Assembly: GCA_035620895.1 (NCBI GenBank)
Contig: DASPFY010000010.1
Span: 7,165 to 71,164 of the forward strand
From: TA-21 sp035620895
Lineage (GTDB): Archaea; Thermoproteota; Nitrososphaeria; Nitrososphaerales; Nitrososphaeraceae
Direction of reading: 5' to 3'
Length of the DNA: 64,000 nucleotides
The notes under the pieces were generated by a model. That model did no database searches. It was given only the letters and a program-made list of their open reading frames with translations, and was not told where the DNA came from. Below, in pieces: positions 17,337 through 26,584 of this stretch. Both the position numbers and the translations under genes were made by a program. The first letter of the stretch is position 1. Each line of letters starts with the position of its first letter.

Positions 17337-17689
17337 TTACCAATCATAAAAATTGTTTTATATAGATTTTAACCTTCCATGAAGATGGAATGGAGTCGTA
17401 CTTCCTATCGATTGAATTAGATATGGAAGTTCTCCATTAGCATCTTTTTATGATATAACGTAAAAAAATATTAATAAATGTTTCTGCCAATGTAAATAAA
17501 ATGTGATTTTTATGATACTACGTGTTTATTTATGCAATTTTTAATAAATTAATATAATTATTAATTGTCATAATGTAAATCTTATTAAGTTGAATATTTG
17601 AGTATTCATCAAAATTCATATAAATATCTAGAAAATTACAATAATCTATAACATTTCCAATGATATTTCTATCCATGTTAGAAATAGCA
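17337..17689. other. AT-rich intergenic region with a bipartite inverted repeat
   Basis: No gene. An interrupted inverted repeat spans 17389-17438: AATGGAG then ACTTCC on the left, GGAAGT then CTCCATT on the right, separated by a 19-base loop. A T-run (CTTTTTA) follows at 17443-17449 on the plus strand, so it could end a plus-strand RNA. The remainder is extremely AT-rich. Confidence 0.45.
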
Positions 17690-18391
17690 TCAACAATCAT
17701 GGAGTCCATCCGGTCTAACTGTAAAGTAAGATTTGTCTGATGTCAGAGGTTTCAACAGTCTAGCAGAGTATCTTGATTCACCAACCTTCGCTGTCTTTAG
17801 TTCTAAACCCACATGTGTAAGATTTGATATGGTTTTATTCAATAATTCATTGAATGAAAGCATTTTTTTTTCAAATATGTCCTCTGCTGAATCGTTATTT
17901 TCTCTTTTTGAATAGATTGAGTTAGTAATTACAATCGCAATGTCATTATGAATTGCGTTTATAGCGAGATCGTGTAAATGTTTTCTAACTCGGATTTGTA
18001 TCGAAAGCGATTTTTTCTTTTCGTTTAAAAATAAGTAACTAAAATTATCAATAATCACCAGAATAGGATGTAGAAGTAAGGAATAATTGACAAGAACCAT
18101 TTGAACGTTTGTTGACAATATTCTCATCCTTCTTATTTGATGAAGTATAGAATCTGATTCTTGTTTTTCCTTGATATATGAAAGAATTTTCTCTGGCCTG
18201 AAAAATCCTTGTGTATCTCCAAATATTACAGATGAATCGGAATAGAGTCTTGCGGCATTTACGCATAATGAATAGCAGAAACTTGATCTGGCCTCCCTTG
18301 AATCTGATAAAATATTGGTAATTACACCTGTTCTAATTCCACCTCCCAGTATCTCATCAATTGATGATGATCCTGTTGTGATTATGCGCAT
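17690..18391 (-). CDS. RadA/RadB-like recombinase paralogue with degenerate Walker A
   Basis: The 233-residue protein follows the RadA core: GSSSIDEILGGGIRTGVITN (7-26) and GDTQGFFRPEKI (about 58-69) match RadA segments. The ATP-binding P-loop between them, normally GxxGxGKT, reads LSDSREARSSF, with neither the glycine loop nor the Lys. The Walker B-like LVIIDNFSYLF is recognisable. It is therefore probably a non-hydrolysing recombination mediator or regulator, comparable in role to RadB-type paralogues. It lies divergent from lsm. Confidence 0.75.
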   Translation of the reverse strand: MRIITTGSSSIDEILGGGIRTGVITNILSDSREARSSFCYSLCVNAARLYSDSSVIFGDTQGFFRPEKILSYIKEKQESDSILHQIRRMRILSTNVQMVLVNYSLLLHPILVIIDNFSYLFLNEKKKSLSIQIRVRKHLHDLAINAIHNDIAIVITNSIYSKRENNDSAEDIFEKKMLSFNELLNKTISNLTHVGLELKTAKVGESRYSARLLKPLTSDKSYFTVRPDGLHDC

Positions 18392-18491
18392 AAAACTAAA
18401 CTCTATAATTATTTATATACAAAGTAAGAGATCTTGGGAGAAACTTTTTATTGTCGATCTTATTTTTTGAAAACAAAAGTGAAAACCTAAT

Positions 18492-18740
18492 ATGTCATCA
18501 TCTCCACAACAACCAAAAAGACCGTTAACAATTTTACAGCGCTCATTAAATATGAAAGTATCTGTCAGACTTAAAAACGAGCTGGAGTACAGGGGCCGAA
18601 TGAATAATGTGGATTCATATATGAATTTAATATTATTGGATGCAGAAGAATTTAATGGCGCCAATCCTGTTGCAAATTATGGGAAAGTAGTCATCCGAGG
18701 AAACAATGTGTTATTCATAAAAATAGAAAAGGATCTCTAG
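18492..18740 (+). CDS. lsm: Archaeal Sm-like (Lsm) protein
   Basis: The 82-residue protein has Sm1 (MKVSVRLKNELEYRGRMNNVDSYMNLIL is the region 20-47) and Sm2 (KVVIRGNNVLFIKIE) motifs. Archaeal Lsm forms hexa- or heptameric rings binding U-rich RNA, and acts in RNA processing and stability. Length is normal. metK follows 36 bases downstream on the same strand and may be co-transcribed. Confidence 0.92.
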   Translation: MSSSPQQPKRPLTILQRSLNMKVSVRLKNELEYRGRMNNVDSYMNLILLDAEEFNGANPVANYGKVVIRGNNVLFIKIEKDL

Positions 18741-18776
18741 AAAAAGAGACATTCTTGGGATTTGTCATAAATAAAA

Positions 18777-19922
18777 ATGGCAAGACGCTATCTTTTCACT
18801 TCAGAAAGTGTAACCGAAGGTCATCCAGATAAGATATGTGATCTAGTTTCTGATTCAATACTTGATGAAATAATTTCTCAGGATCCAGACTGTAGAGTTG
18901 CAGTAGAAGCTATGACAACTACAGGGATTGTATTTGTAGCCGGAGAAGTAACTTCCAACGCAAAAATTGATGCCCAGAATGTAGTTAGAAAAACTTTGAA
19001 GAATATAGGTTATAATGGCTTAAAACATGGATTTGATGGGAACAGTTGTTCAGTACTAACTTCTATTCATGAACAAAGCCCGGATATTTCCATGGGTGTT
19101 TCTAAAAATAAGAATGGTGTACAGGGAGCAGGAGACCAAGGTTTAATGTTTGGATATGCAACAAGTGAGACCGCTGAGCTTATGCCATTGCCCATAACTT
19201 TGGCACACAAATTGACTATGGAATTGGCAAAGGTTAGAAAAGAAAAAACTTTAGATTGGATGGGTCCGGATGGAAAATCTCAGGTTTCTGTTATCTATGA
19301 AGATTCCGTTCCAAAGAAAATTGATACTGTCGTTGTTTCTACTCAGCATTCTGAAGATGTCTCAATATCTCAAGTGAGAGAAGAAGTTATTTCAAAGGTA
19401 ATAAAACCAATTTGTGATAACCTTATCAATGATTCTACCAAATTTCTGGTAAATCCAACGGGCAGATTCGTTATAGGCGGTCCCGTAGGTGATACTGGAT
19501 TAACCGGTAGAAAGATAATAGCTGATACATATGGTGGTATGGGTAGACATGGTGGAGGTGCCTTTTCGGGAAAGGATCCCTCGAAGGTTGATAGATCTGC
19601 ATGCTACATGGCGAGATATATTGCAAAAAATATTGTTGCATCAGGTATAGCTTCAAAATGCGAAGTTCAGTTGGCATATGCTATAGGAGTAGCTGAACCT
19701 GTTTCAATTATGGTCGATACCTTTAGGACAGGCAAAATTGACGAAGAAAAAATTGAAGCACAAGTTAGAGAGATTTTTGATACTACACCTCTCGGAATAA
19801 TTGAAACGTTAAGTCTGAAAAGACCAATATATACGAAAACTGCAGCATATGGACATTTTGGTAGAAATGAACCTGACTTTACTTGGGAGAAGATCGACAA
19901 ATCGGGATCATTTAAGTTGTAA
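18777..19922 (+). CDS. metK: S-adenosylmethionine synthetase (bacterial-type MetK)
   Basis: The 381-residue enzyme has the bacterial/eukaryal MAT signatures: TSESVTEGHPDK at 8-19 (catalytic His, Lys), GAGDQGLMFGYA at about 117-128, and GGGAFSGKDPSKVDRS near 258. It makes SAM from methionine and ATP. Most Euryarchaeota use the divergent archaeal MAT, so the MetK form is a trait shared with bacteria. Together with ahcY at 31162 it completes synthesis and recycling in the methyl cycle. Confidence 0.96.
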   Translation: MARRYLFTSESVTEGHPDKICDLVSDSILDEIISQDPDCRVAVEAMTTTGIVFVAGEVTSNAKIDAQNVVRKTLKNIGYNGLKHGFDGNSCSVLTSIHEQSPDISMGVSKNKNGVQGAGDQGLMFGYATSETAELMPLPITLAHKLTMELAKVRKEKTLDWMGPDGKSQVSVIYEDSVPKKIDTVVVSTQHSEDVSISQVREEVISKVIKPICDNLINDSTKFLVNPTGRFVIGGPVGDTGLTGRKIIADTYGGMGRHGGGAFSGKDPSKVDRSACYMARYIAKNIVASGIASKCEVQLAYAIGVAEPVSIMVDTFRTGKIDEEKIEAQVREIFDTTPLGIIETLSLKRPIYTKTAAYGHFGRNEPDFTWEKIDKSGSFKL

Positions 19923-19955
19923 ATTTTACTTACAATATTCTCACAATTTTAGTAT

Positions 19956-20822
19956 TCATTTTCCTCTTATGATGTTAATGATATTATGTATATCTCCTTC
20001 AATTTCAAATTTCCTTGAAAAGAATTTAATAATATTATTTACATCTCTCTTTAGTAGTACATCGGCATTAGTAGTATCGACTCTAACGGCTTGAGGCCAA
20101 TCCAGAATAAAGATATTGTCATCATTTACAAGAATGTTGTACTCATTGAGATCACCATTAATGTACCCCTTACGATAAGCAATTGTCATGTTGCTAATTA
20201 TTTTCTGCAGAACTAATTCTGGATAATCAAGATTTTCAATATCAGATAGCCTACTGCCATAGATAGGTTCCATAACAATGCAGTGAAAAGATCTGTGCAG
20301 AGGATTTGGAAAAGAAGGACTTGAATCTTTAAGATAGGTCAATATGTCGTATTCTTTTTTTGCTGTTTCGATATTCATTAGTAACCAACTATTAGTACCT
20401 GTGTTTACATCTCGTTTTCTCTTTATTTGTTTGAAACTAGATCTCCCCAGTCTGAACATCTTTAAAATCTTGTCTTGTTCTGACGAATCATGAGCTAGAT
20501 AAATTTCAGCCTCTTTACCAATACCTATTTGAGGTCCAATTGCAGTGATTATGTTACTGTTGGAAAGAATTTTTAGGACATAGATATCTAGTCCAGTTAC
20601 CAATAATGTATATCCTATATTACTTTTACTTATTAATCCAAATTTGACAAGCCGTTTTAAATGATGCTCAATCAAACTTTGATTTAGGTCCGAATATTGA
20701 CTCAGAGTAGGAAGATTTAAAAATTGTCGATTTTTTAATGACGAAGCAAAAACCTTTAAGATTTTAAAATCGCTTTTATTCAATAATGAAACAAGGTGTC
20801 CTGCCTTTGAAAAAGAAGACAA
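19956..20822 (-). CDS. rio2: Atypical protein kinase Rio2
   Basis: The 288-residue protein has the Rio2-specific N-terminal winged helix (about 1-90, SLIEHHLKRLVKFGLISKS) followed by the RIO kinase domain: P-loop GIGKEAEIYLA near 104, flexible-loop Lys in ILKMFRLGRSSFKQIKRKRD, catalytic YINGDLNEYNILV and metal-binding IFILDWPQ. Rio2 acts in late maturation of the small ribosomal subunit. Length is normal. It is convergent with metK. Confidence 0.93.
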   Translation of the reverse strand: MSSFSKAGHLVSLLNKSDFKILKVFASSLKNRQFLNLPTLSQYSDLNQSLIEHHLKRLVKFGLISKSNIGYTLLVTGLDIYVLKILSNSNIITAIGPQIGIGKEAEIYLAHDSSEQDKILKMFRLGRSSFKQIKRKRDVNTGTNSWLLMNIETAKKEYDILTYLKDSSPSFPNPLHRSFHCIVMEPIYGSRLSDIENLDYPELVLQKIISNMTIAYRKGYINGDLNEYNILVNDDNIFILDWPQAVRVDTTNADVLLKRDVNNIIKFFSRKFEIEGDIHNIINIIRGK

Positions 20823-20913
20823 CTGAAAGCATTTACTGATTATATTAAATTAAAAGGTTATTGTGTTAGCTTTAGATAACAATTAAAATATCCAAAGAAC
20901 GAAGCTAGGATCG

Positions 20914-21666
20914 TTGTCTCTTGATGGAAAGATAGGTATTGTAACCGGCGGTACGGGAGGTCTTGGATTAGAAATTGCAAGGGAATTAGCTAGAAACGGA
21001 GCAACCGTTGTTATTACATCTAGAAAAAAATCCAAATTGCAAAAAGCGTGTAACTTAATTGGCAACAATTGTTATGGATTTCAATTGGATGTTTCCAAAA
21101 AGAAGAGTCTACTTCATTTTGCCGGAAGTATCTCAAAATATTTTAACAATGTTGATATATTGATAAACAATGCTGGTTTTCCATTTGAAAGGAAAATTTG
21201 GTTTAAAAACGTACATAACATTTCAGAAATAGAATTGATGAATATCATTCGAGTTGATTTAGTTGGCTCATTCCGAATCACGGGTGAAATATTGAAAATC
21301 ATGATAAAAAGAAGGAAAGGCGTTATCATCAGTATCGCCTCAACCCCTGCCATTTCGGGACATATCTGCGGTTCACCGTACTCTATAGCAAAGGCAGGAT
21401 TGATTAGCTTGACCAAGCATATAGCTATAGAATATGGACAATATAATATCAGATCGTATTCAGTTGCGTTAGGAGATGTAGATACACAGGCAATGCGGAA
21501 ATCACTTTCAAAAGAAGAAATGCTAAAAGCAAAAAATGAAAATACCATGAAAAGATTGGGTCGACCGGAAGAAATTGCTAAAAGTATTGTATCCCTTGCA
21601 GGTGAAAATTTTTCCTTCTTAACTGGAAATACTATTATTATTGATGGAGGTAAAGTAATCATTTAA
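20914..21666 (+). CDS. Short-chain dehydrogenase/reductase
   Basis: A classical 250-residue SDR. The cofactor motif TGGTGGLG is at 11-18, NNAG at about 88, the catalytic Ser in ISIASTP and YSIAK at about 156-160. Basic residues after strand 2 (TSRKKSK) suggest NADPH. The best start is TTG at 20914 (MSLDGKIG). It may be a 3-oxoacyl reductase or sugar/steroid-type alcohol dehydrogenase; the substrate cannot be assigned. cbiD follows within 12 bases on the same strand. Confidence 0.85.
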   Translation: MSLDGKIGIVTGGTGGLGLEIARELARNGATVVITSRKKSKLQKACNLIGNNCYGFQLDVSKKKSLLHFAGSISKYFNNVDILINNAGFPFERKIWFKNVHNISEIELMNIIRVDLVGSFRITGEILKIMIKRRKGVIISIASTPAISGHICGSPYSIAKAGLISLTKHIAIEYGQYNIRSYSVALGDVDTQAMRKSLSKEEMLKAKNENTMKRLGRPEEIAKSIVSLAGENFSFLTGNTIIIDGGKVII

Positions 21667-21678
21667 AGAGTGAATTGT

Positions 21679-22824
21679 ATGTTCCAAAGCACAGACGATA
21701 TCAAAGAAAGAGATCAACCCGTTGGTAAAAAGAGATCTCTTAGAACTGGGTATACAACGGGTACCTGTGCAGCTGCAGCTACTAAAGCTGCACTCTCAAC
21801 GCTGGTTAAAGGAGAAAAATTATCAAAAGTAAACGTTACCCTTCCAAAAGATAAGCAAATGACAATAGATATTGCCTGGATCAAACATGAAGGTGATAAA
21901 TCTGTTACAGCTGCTGTCATCAAGGATGGGGGAGATGATCCGGATGTTACTAATGGTGCCGAAGTTTGTGCAACGGTATCTCTTTCAGAAACATCAAGTA
22001 AAATAGTTATTGATGGAGGAATGGGAGTAGGAAGAGTCACTAAACCTGGATTAGGACTCGAGATAGGTAAGGCTGCCATCAATCCTACTCCACTAAGGAT
22101 GATAAATCATGCAATTGAAGAAATATTAAATCATCAGAAGGATAAAAAACACGGGTTATCCGTAATAATAAGCGTACCAAAGGGAGAAGAAATTGCCAGG
22201 AAAACTGATAATCCTAGATTGGGAATAATTGGAGGTATATCAATTTTAGGAACAACTGGAATCGTTATCCCATATTCGACAGCGTCCTTTGCAGCTTCAA
22301 TTCGCCAAAGCATAGATGTTTCAAGAGCAATGGGTTCTGATTCTGTTATTCTAACTACTGGTGGGAGAAGCGAAGACTTCGCACGGGCTATTTATGGAAA
22401 ATCAATTGCTGATCACGCTTATATTCAAATTGGGGACTTCATCGGATTCAGTATTAAACAATGTGCAATCAAGAAAATAAAGAAGGCATATGTAGTAGGT
22501 TTTGTTGGTAAATTAACAAAAATGGCAATGGGAATAAAACAAACACATGTAAAGGGATCCCATGTTGACATGAATTTTCTTGCAGACTTGGCCAATAGAT
22601 CTGGAGCAAACAAAGAGCTCGTACAGCAGATAAAGTTAGCAAATTCTGCGCGACATGTTAGTGAATTAATTGATCAATCTGGATTAAGTATTTTTTATGA
22701 TATTCTATGTAAAGAGGTCCATGATCATCTGACTAAATATTCTCAGTCTCGTTTACAGATAAAAATCATACTACTTGATTTTAATGGTAAGATAATTGGA
22801 AATTATCCTGAAGACCATACATAA
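21679..22824 (+). CDS. cbiD: Cobalt-precorrin-5B C1-methyltransferase CbiD
   Basis: The product has the CbiD signature LRTGYTTGTCAAAATKAAL near its N-terminus, the conserved VIKDGGDDPDVTNGAEV, and GRVTKPGLGLEIGKAAINP. CbiD methylates C1 in the anaerobic corrin-ring pathway. A GTG at 21670 is possible, but the ATG at 21679 is better placed: GAGTGA at 21668-21673 is a ribosome-binding-like sequence. It lies immediately after the SDR gene, with which it is probably co-transcribed. Confidence 0.93.
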   Translation: MFQSTDDIKERDQPVGKKRSLRTGYTTGTCAAAATKAALSTLVKGEKLSKVNVTLPKDKQMTIDIAWIKHEGDKSVTAAVIKDGGDDPDVTNGAEVCATVSLSETSSKIVIDGGMGVGRVTKPGLGLEIGKAAINPTPLRMINHAIEEILNHQKDKKHGLSVIISVPKGEEIARKTDNPRLGIIGGISILGTTGIVIPYSTASFAASIRQSIDVSRAMGSDSVILTTGGRSEDFARAIYGKSIADHAYIQIGDFIGFSIKQCAIKKIKKAYVVGFVGKLTKMAMGIKQTHVKGSHVDMNFLADLANRSGANKELVQQIKLANSARHVSELIDQSGLSIFYDILCKEVHDHLTKYSQSRLQIKIILLDFNGKIIGNYPEDHT

Positions 22825-22841
22825 CAAAAATTGATGTTTTT

Positions 22842-23099
22842 CTATATCCCCTCTAGGAAACCGTCCTTTTGGAGCTTTTCAGCGTGAGCAGAAATATATC
22901 TCCAGACAATATCTGCTTTATCGGTTTGAAAATCCCATGGTGCAATTAGTACAAGATCATGTTCCCTTATCCACATACGTCTCTTTATCTTTCCTCTAAT
23001 TCTACATGTTCTGACTTTACCATCTGTGCATTTCACAATAATGTTATCTCCCCCGACTAGTTTTATGACACGCCCAAGCAGTTCACCCTGTTGAGGCAT
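22842..23099 (-). CDS. eif1A: Translation initiation factor aIF1A
   Basis: An 85-residue OB-fold protein: GELLGRVIKLVGGDNIIVKCTDG, then TCRIRGKIKRRMWIREHDLVLI, the RNA-binding core of eIF1A. It helps ribosomal subunit joining and Met-tRNAi positioning. It is shorter than many archaeal homologues (about 100) because the basic N-terminal tail is minimal. A TATA-like TTTTTAAATT lies about 50 bases upstream on the minus strand. Confidence 0.93.
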   Translation of the reverse strand: MPQQGELLGRVIKLVGGDNIIVKCTDGKVRTCRIRGKIKRRMWIREHDLVLIAPWDFQTDKADIVWRYISAHAEKLQKDGFLEGI

Positions 23100-23339
23100 T
23101 ACTAACTCCTTTAGATCAGATTCACTTAGTACTTTTCTTTTTCCTAATTTAAAAACCTCAGTTAAAATTCCTTATAAGCAAAATAAAAACCTAATGATTC
23201 ACCACAATGAGTAGAAGTAAGAATAGACTAATGATCAGTATTGAGAATTATTGAATTATATCATTAATTGCTTAGATGTCATTAGTAGTGAATATCTTAG
23301 CTACTAATACTTGAGGTTAACAAATTTTCTTTATTAAAC

Positions 23340-24227
23340 CTAACGATAGGAAACGAGGTTGTTAAATTCTCCGAATAGTTTCAATATTGCAGTATAGTCT
23401 AATTCTGAGTAACCTCTATTTGATGCAATACGGAAATATTGTTCTGCCAACGATGCGAACGAAAGACTGGTCCCATTATGCTTTGCAGACTCATTAAGTA
23501 ATTGTACATCCTTAAGCATATTTTTTAAAAAGAATTTTGGCTCAAAATTATTCTTTATCATTTTTGGACCTTTTACTTCACTGAGACCTGTTTTAAAATA
23601 GGTTGAGTTTAGAATTTCCAGAAATTTTGCTGGATCAATTTTTGATTTTTTTATAAATACTATTGATTCTGCCAATGAGATCGCTATTAATGCAATGTTA
23701 AGATTGAGTCCAAGCTTTATGAAGTTGGCAGCACCCTCTTTATTGCCTAAATTAAATAATTTCTTACTATAACTTGTTAGAATTCTTCTAGATTTTTCAA
23801 TTATTTTCTTATTACCAGAAACGATAGTTATCACATCTCCCTTCATTGTTGCGTCTGGTCCTCCCATAATTGGAGCCTGCAGAATTGCGTACCCTTTTTT
23901 TTTCATAAGACCAGCACAATAAATGGAATCGTCCGGTAATATTGTACTGGTATCAACAACTATAAGTCGTTTATTATTGCTATTAACCAATCCATTGTCA
24001 CCAAACAACATTTCTTTTACTGCATAACCATCTGTAACACTTATTATTACAAAATTACATTTTCTTCCCAAGTCTGAGGGATATCCCATTCGAATTGCAC
24101 CCTTTTTTACCAGTGCATCCGACTTTCCCTTGGTTCTATTATACAAAAATACTTTGAATCCTCTTTCCATCAATCTATGAGCGATTGCGGATCCCATCAG
24201 GCCCGTTCCAATTATTCCAATATTCAC
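23340..24227 (-). CDS. Beta-hydroxyacid dehydrogenase (3-hydroxyisobutyrate dehydrogenase / GLYR family)
   Basis: The product starts VNIGIIGTGLMGSAIAHRL with the NAD(P) GxGxMG motif, contains the substrate-loop signature ILQAPIMGGPDATMKGDVI and the catalytic-Lys helix AANFIKLGLNLNIAL. Family members reduce succinic semialdehyde, glyoxylate or malonic semialdehyde, or oxidise 3-hydroxyisobutyrate. The GTG at 24225-24227 places the start right at the Rossmann strand; the TTG at 24264-24266 would add 13 residues. It lies divergent from an aldehyde dehydrogenase, suggesting that the two share a semialdehyde. Confidence 0.82.
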   Translation of the reverse strand: MNIGIIGTGLMGSAIAHRLMERGFKVFLYNRTKGKSDALVKKGAIRMGYPSDLGRKCNFVIISVTDGYAVKEMLFGDNGLVNSNNKRLIVVDTSTILPDDSIYCAGLMKKKGYAILQAPIMGGPDATMKGDVITIVSGNKKIIEKSRRILTSYSKKLFNLGNKEGAANFIKLGLNLNIALIAISLAESIVFIKKSKIDPAKFLEILNSTYFKTGLSEVKGPKMIKNNFEPKFFLKNMLKDVQLLNESAKHNGTSLSFASLAEQYFRIASNRGYSELDYTAILKLFGEFNNLVSYR

Positions 24228-24518
24228 AAAGTAATATCCAAACAGTGGAAATTTAAAATTTTTCAATATCTTTTGTGTTACAGCATCATTGTAGATATGG
24301 ACATTTGATTCCTATTAAAACGATATATTGTAGGATCTATTTAGTCTTATATTTAGTAACTGATAATTTATTATCATAGTTCTAGTGGAATAATACTGTG
24401 AATAATGCACGATATTGTAAACCAGTTTTCATGTCATTTTGAATAAATTTGACATTCGTCCTTAGGTTATCAGAGCATATGAATATTAATTCCCCTTTTA
24501 ATAATTACCAAGTAGATA
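24228..24518. other. Divergent promoter region
   Basis: This stretch holds the promoters of the hydroxyacid dehydrogenase (minus) and the aldehyde dehydrogenase (plus). It is AT-rich with several TATA-like blocks; a short palindrome GATAATTTATTATC lies at 24363-24376. No gene is seen. Confidence 0.4.
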
Positions 24519-25913
24519 ATGGATAATAGTGTTGTAACTGTCAATCCCGCCAATGAACAGATAATAAGTGAGCATAAGAACATGTCAAATGAACAAGTTA
24601 CCAAAATTGTTGATAAATCAAGAGATGCATTTAGGGAATGGAAGCGTGATGTTCGCAAAAGATCCATAATATTGCTCCGCTTAGCAGAGCAATTACGGAA
24701 AGATAAAGAGCGTCTAGCTAGAATTGCATCTGAAGAGATGGGAAAGCCCATAAAGGAATCACGCTCAGAGATAGAAAAATGTGCCTGGGCTGTTGAATTT
24801 TACTCATACAATGGCGATATACTTCTCAATAATGAATCACTAAACAGTGACGCCAATAAGACAATGATAACCTTCCAACCTTTGGGGGTAATTGCAAGTA
24901 TTATGCCTTGGAATTTTCCATATTGGCAGGCATTGCGATTCGCAGCACCGTCGTTGATGGCCGGAAACACAATTGTTTTGAAACCTGCAAGTGCAACAAT
25001 GCAATGTGGGATTGAAATTGAAAAAACGATTTTAAAAAGCGGGGCCGCGGATGGCGTATTTAAGACTGCTATAGGTAATTCAAAAACAGCAGAGATGCTC
25101 ATTGATTCAAAAATAGATGGAGTTACTTTTACTGGGAGTATTGAAATCGGAGCCAAAGTTGCCCAACGTGCCACATCACGACTTAAAAAATGCGTCTTAG
25201 AACTTGGAGGAAGCGATCCATTCATTGTTCTGGACGATGCAGATATTGAAAAAGCCTCGTCAGGTGCAATCAAGGGCAGATTTCTAAATTGTGGTCAAAG
25301 TTGCGTTGCTTCAAAAAGATTCATTGTTTCAAAGAAAATTGCAAAGGAATTTATGGAATTATTCGTCCAAAAAACAGAAAAACTGAAAGTCGGAGATCCA
25401 TTGTCTGACAGTACTGATATAGGACCGCTTTCAAGCATGAAGAGTCTGGATAATATCGATTCATTGGTTAAAGATGCAGTAAGTCTTGGTGGAGAGCTAT
25501 TGACAGGAGGCCAGAGAATTGGCAGCGTCGGTGCGTTCTATAAACCTACAGTAATAAAAAATGTGAATTCAAAAATGCGAGTGTCAAAGGAAGAAACTTT
25601 TGGTCCTGTCGCTCCTATAATGATAGTCGATGATGAAGTTGAAGCGATTCATGCAGCAAACGATTCTGAATTTGGACTTGGGGGAAGTATCTGGACTCGT
25701 GATTTAGATAAGGCACAGAAATTATCATTGGAAATGGAATGTGGAATTGTTACCGTGAACAACATGGTTGCATCTGATCCTAGGGTTCCTTTTGGAGGTA
25801 TCAAACATAGTGGATTTGGAAGGGAATTGTCTAGATATGGCATGTTGGAATTTGTAAATGTAAAGTCAGTTAGATTTTACGATAAACTCGTTTATGAGCA
25901 TCATGTTGAGTGA
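24519..25913 (+). CDS. Aldehyde dehydrogenase, succinate-semialdehyde type
   Basis: The 464-residue enzyme has the ALDH fold: MPWNFPYWQALR near 128, general base Glu in LELGGSDPF near 228, catalytic Cys in NCGQSCVASKRF near 262, and the C-terminal FGGIKHSGFGRELSRYG. It oxidises a semialdehyde to its acid with NAD(P). The sequence resembles GabD/Sad-type succinate-semialdehyde dehydrogenases. In an archaeon with the HP/HB cycle it could drain succinic semialdehyde; this link is inference. It is divergent from a hydroxyacid dehydrogenase. Confidence 0.88.
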   Translation: MDNSVVTVNPANEQIISEHKNMSNEQVTKIVDKSRDAFREWKRDVRKRSIILLRLAEQLRKDKERLARIASEEMGKPIKESRSEIEKCAWAVEFYSYNGDILLNNESLNSDANKTMITFQPLGVIASIMPWNFPYWQALRFAAPSLMAGNTIVLKPASATMQCGIEIEKTILKSGAADGVFKTAIGNSKTAEMLIDSKIDGVTFTGSIEIGAKVAQRATSRLKKCVLELGGSDPFIVLDDADIEKASSGAIKGRFLNCGQSCVASKRFIVSKKIAKEFMELFVQKTEKLKVGDPLSDSTDIGPLSSMKSLDNIDSLVKDAVSLGGELLTGGQRIGSVGAFYKPTVIKNVNSKMRVSKEETFGPVAPIMIVDDEVEAIHAANDSEFGLGGSIWTRDLDKAQKLSLEMECGIVTVNNMVASDPRVPFGGIKHSGFGRELSRYGMLEFVNVKSVRFYDKLVYEHHVE

Positions 25914-26025
25914 TATAACGTAAAATTGCTTACAAGGACCTTCACGAAAATTATTTTGAACCTAAATCGCGTTAAAGACTTTTTAAACTGGTGGAGATAG
26001 AAGCAATCAATTCGACTAATGAGGA

Positions 26026-26037
26026 TTTAATATAAAG
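26026..26037 (+). promoter_or_regulatory. TATA box for a candidate small RNA
   Basis: TTTAATATAAAG matches the archaeal box A well and is nearly identical to the sequence before the miniprotein gene at 7165. Initiation about 25 bases on, near 26055, would start an RNA containing the strong hairpin at 26070-26111. No gene starts close enough to use it as a leaderless promoter. Confidence 0.5.
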
Positions 26038-26054
26038 CGTTCCTAAAGGGAGGG

Positions 26055-26140
26055 ATTGCTAAAACTTAGAACCGATGGGATAGGTGGTGATGATAGAGAA
26101 TCCCATCGGTTATTGAAAATTAGGTTCTCTCTAATTAAAT
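26055..26140 (+). ncRNA. Candidate small RNA with a 12-bp hairpin and SD-like loop
   Basis: Arms AACCGATGGGAT (26070-26081) and ATCCCATCGGTT (26100-26111) are perfectly complementary over 12 bp around an 18-base loop, AGGTGGTGATGATAGAGA, that holds GGTGAT, the Shine-Dalgarno core. A second small hairpin, AATTAG/CTAATT, follows at 26118-26136. It has its own TATA box. It could equally be a long leader of the exported-protein gene at 26224. The function is unknown. Confidence 0.45.
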
Positions 26141-26223
26141 TGGCGTTTGTAAATATAAGAATATGACTTACCTTAGTTACTTTGAGTGCAAAAATAAAAA
26201 TTCCAGTTTGACAGATCTATGAT

Positions 26224-26502
26224 ATGATTACAAAAACTAAATCGAATTTTATAATTTCTTGTATTCCTGTTATCTATCTCCTTTTTGTCCTATCTTCCAA
26301 TCCAATTCTACCATTTTCTCATACACAATTTCGAACTAATATGACTACAAAATGCGAAAATGGGAATTGTACTACAACGCTTTGTATCAATGATGAACCA
26401 TGCAAAACCACGAATTCCAATTCCAGAAATAATACTTCGTTAGGCGATTTGTTAAAAAACAAAACTATCTTAGCGCCATCTATGCCTAATGAAGTGATAT
26501 GA
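26224..26502 (+). CDS. Small exported Cys/Asn/Thr-rich protein
   Basis: The 92-residue product has a signal peptide (hydrophobic FIISCIPVIYLLFVLSS, residues 9-25), then a Cys-rich central part CENGNCTTTLCINDEPC and an Asn/Thr/Ser tail with glycosylation sequons. The two Cys-x4-5-Cys pairs suggest disulphides or a metal site outside the cell. I recognise no family. The ATG at 26224 gives the signal peptide; a nearer upstream ATG at 26219 stops at once. Confidence 0.55.
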   Translation: MITKTKSNFIISCIPVIYLLFVLSSNPILPFSHTQFRTNMTTKCENGNCTTTLCINDEPCKTTNSNSRNNTSLGDLLKNKTILAPSMPNEVI

Positions 26503-26584
26503 ATAAAAAATATTCGACTACTTTGGATATAGGAATTCTTAATATCTCTAGTTACTTATATTGTTCAATTATGATAGACACAAG

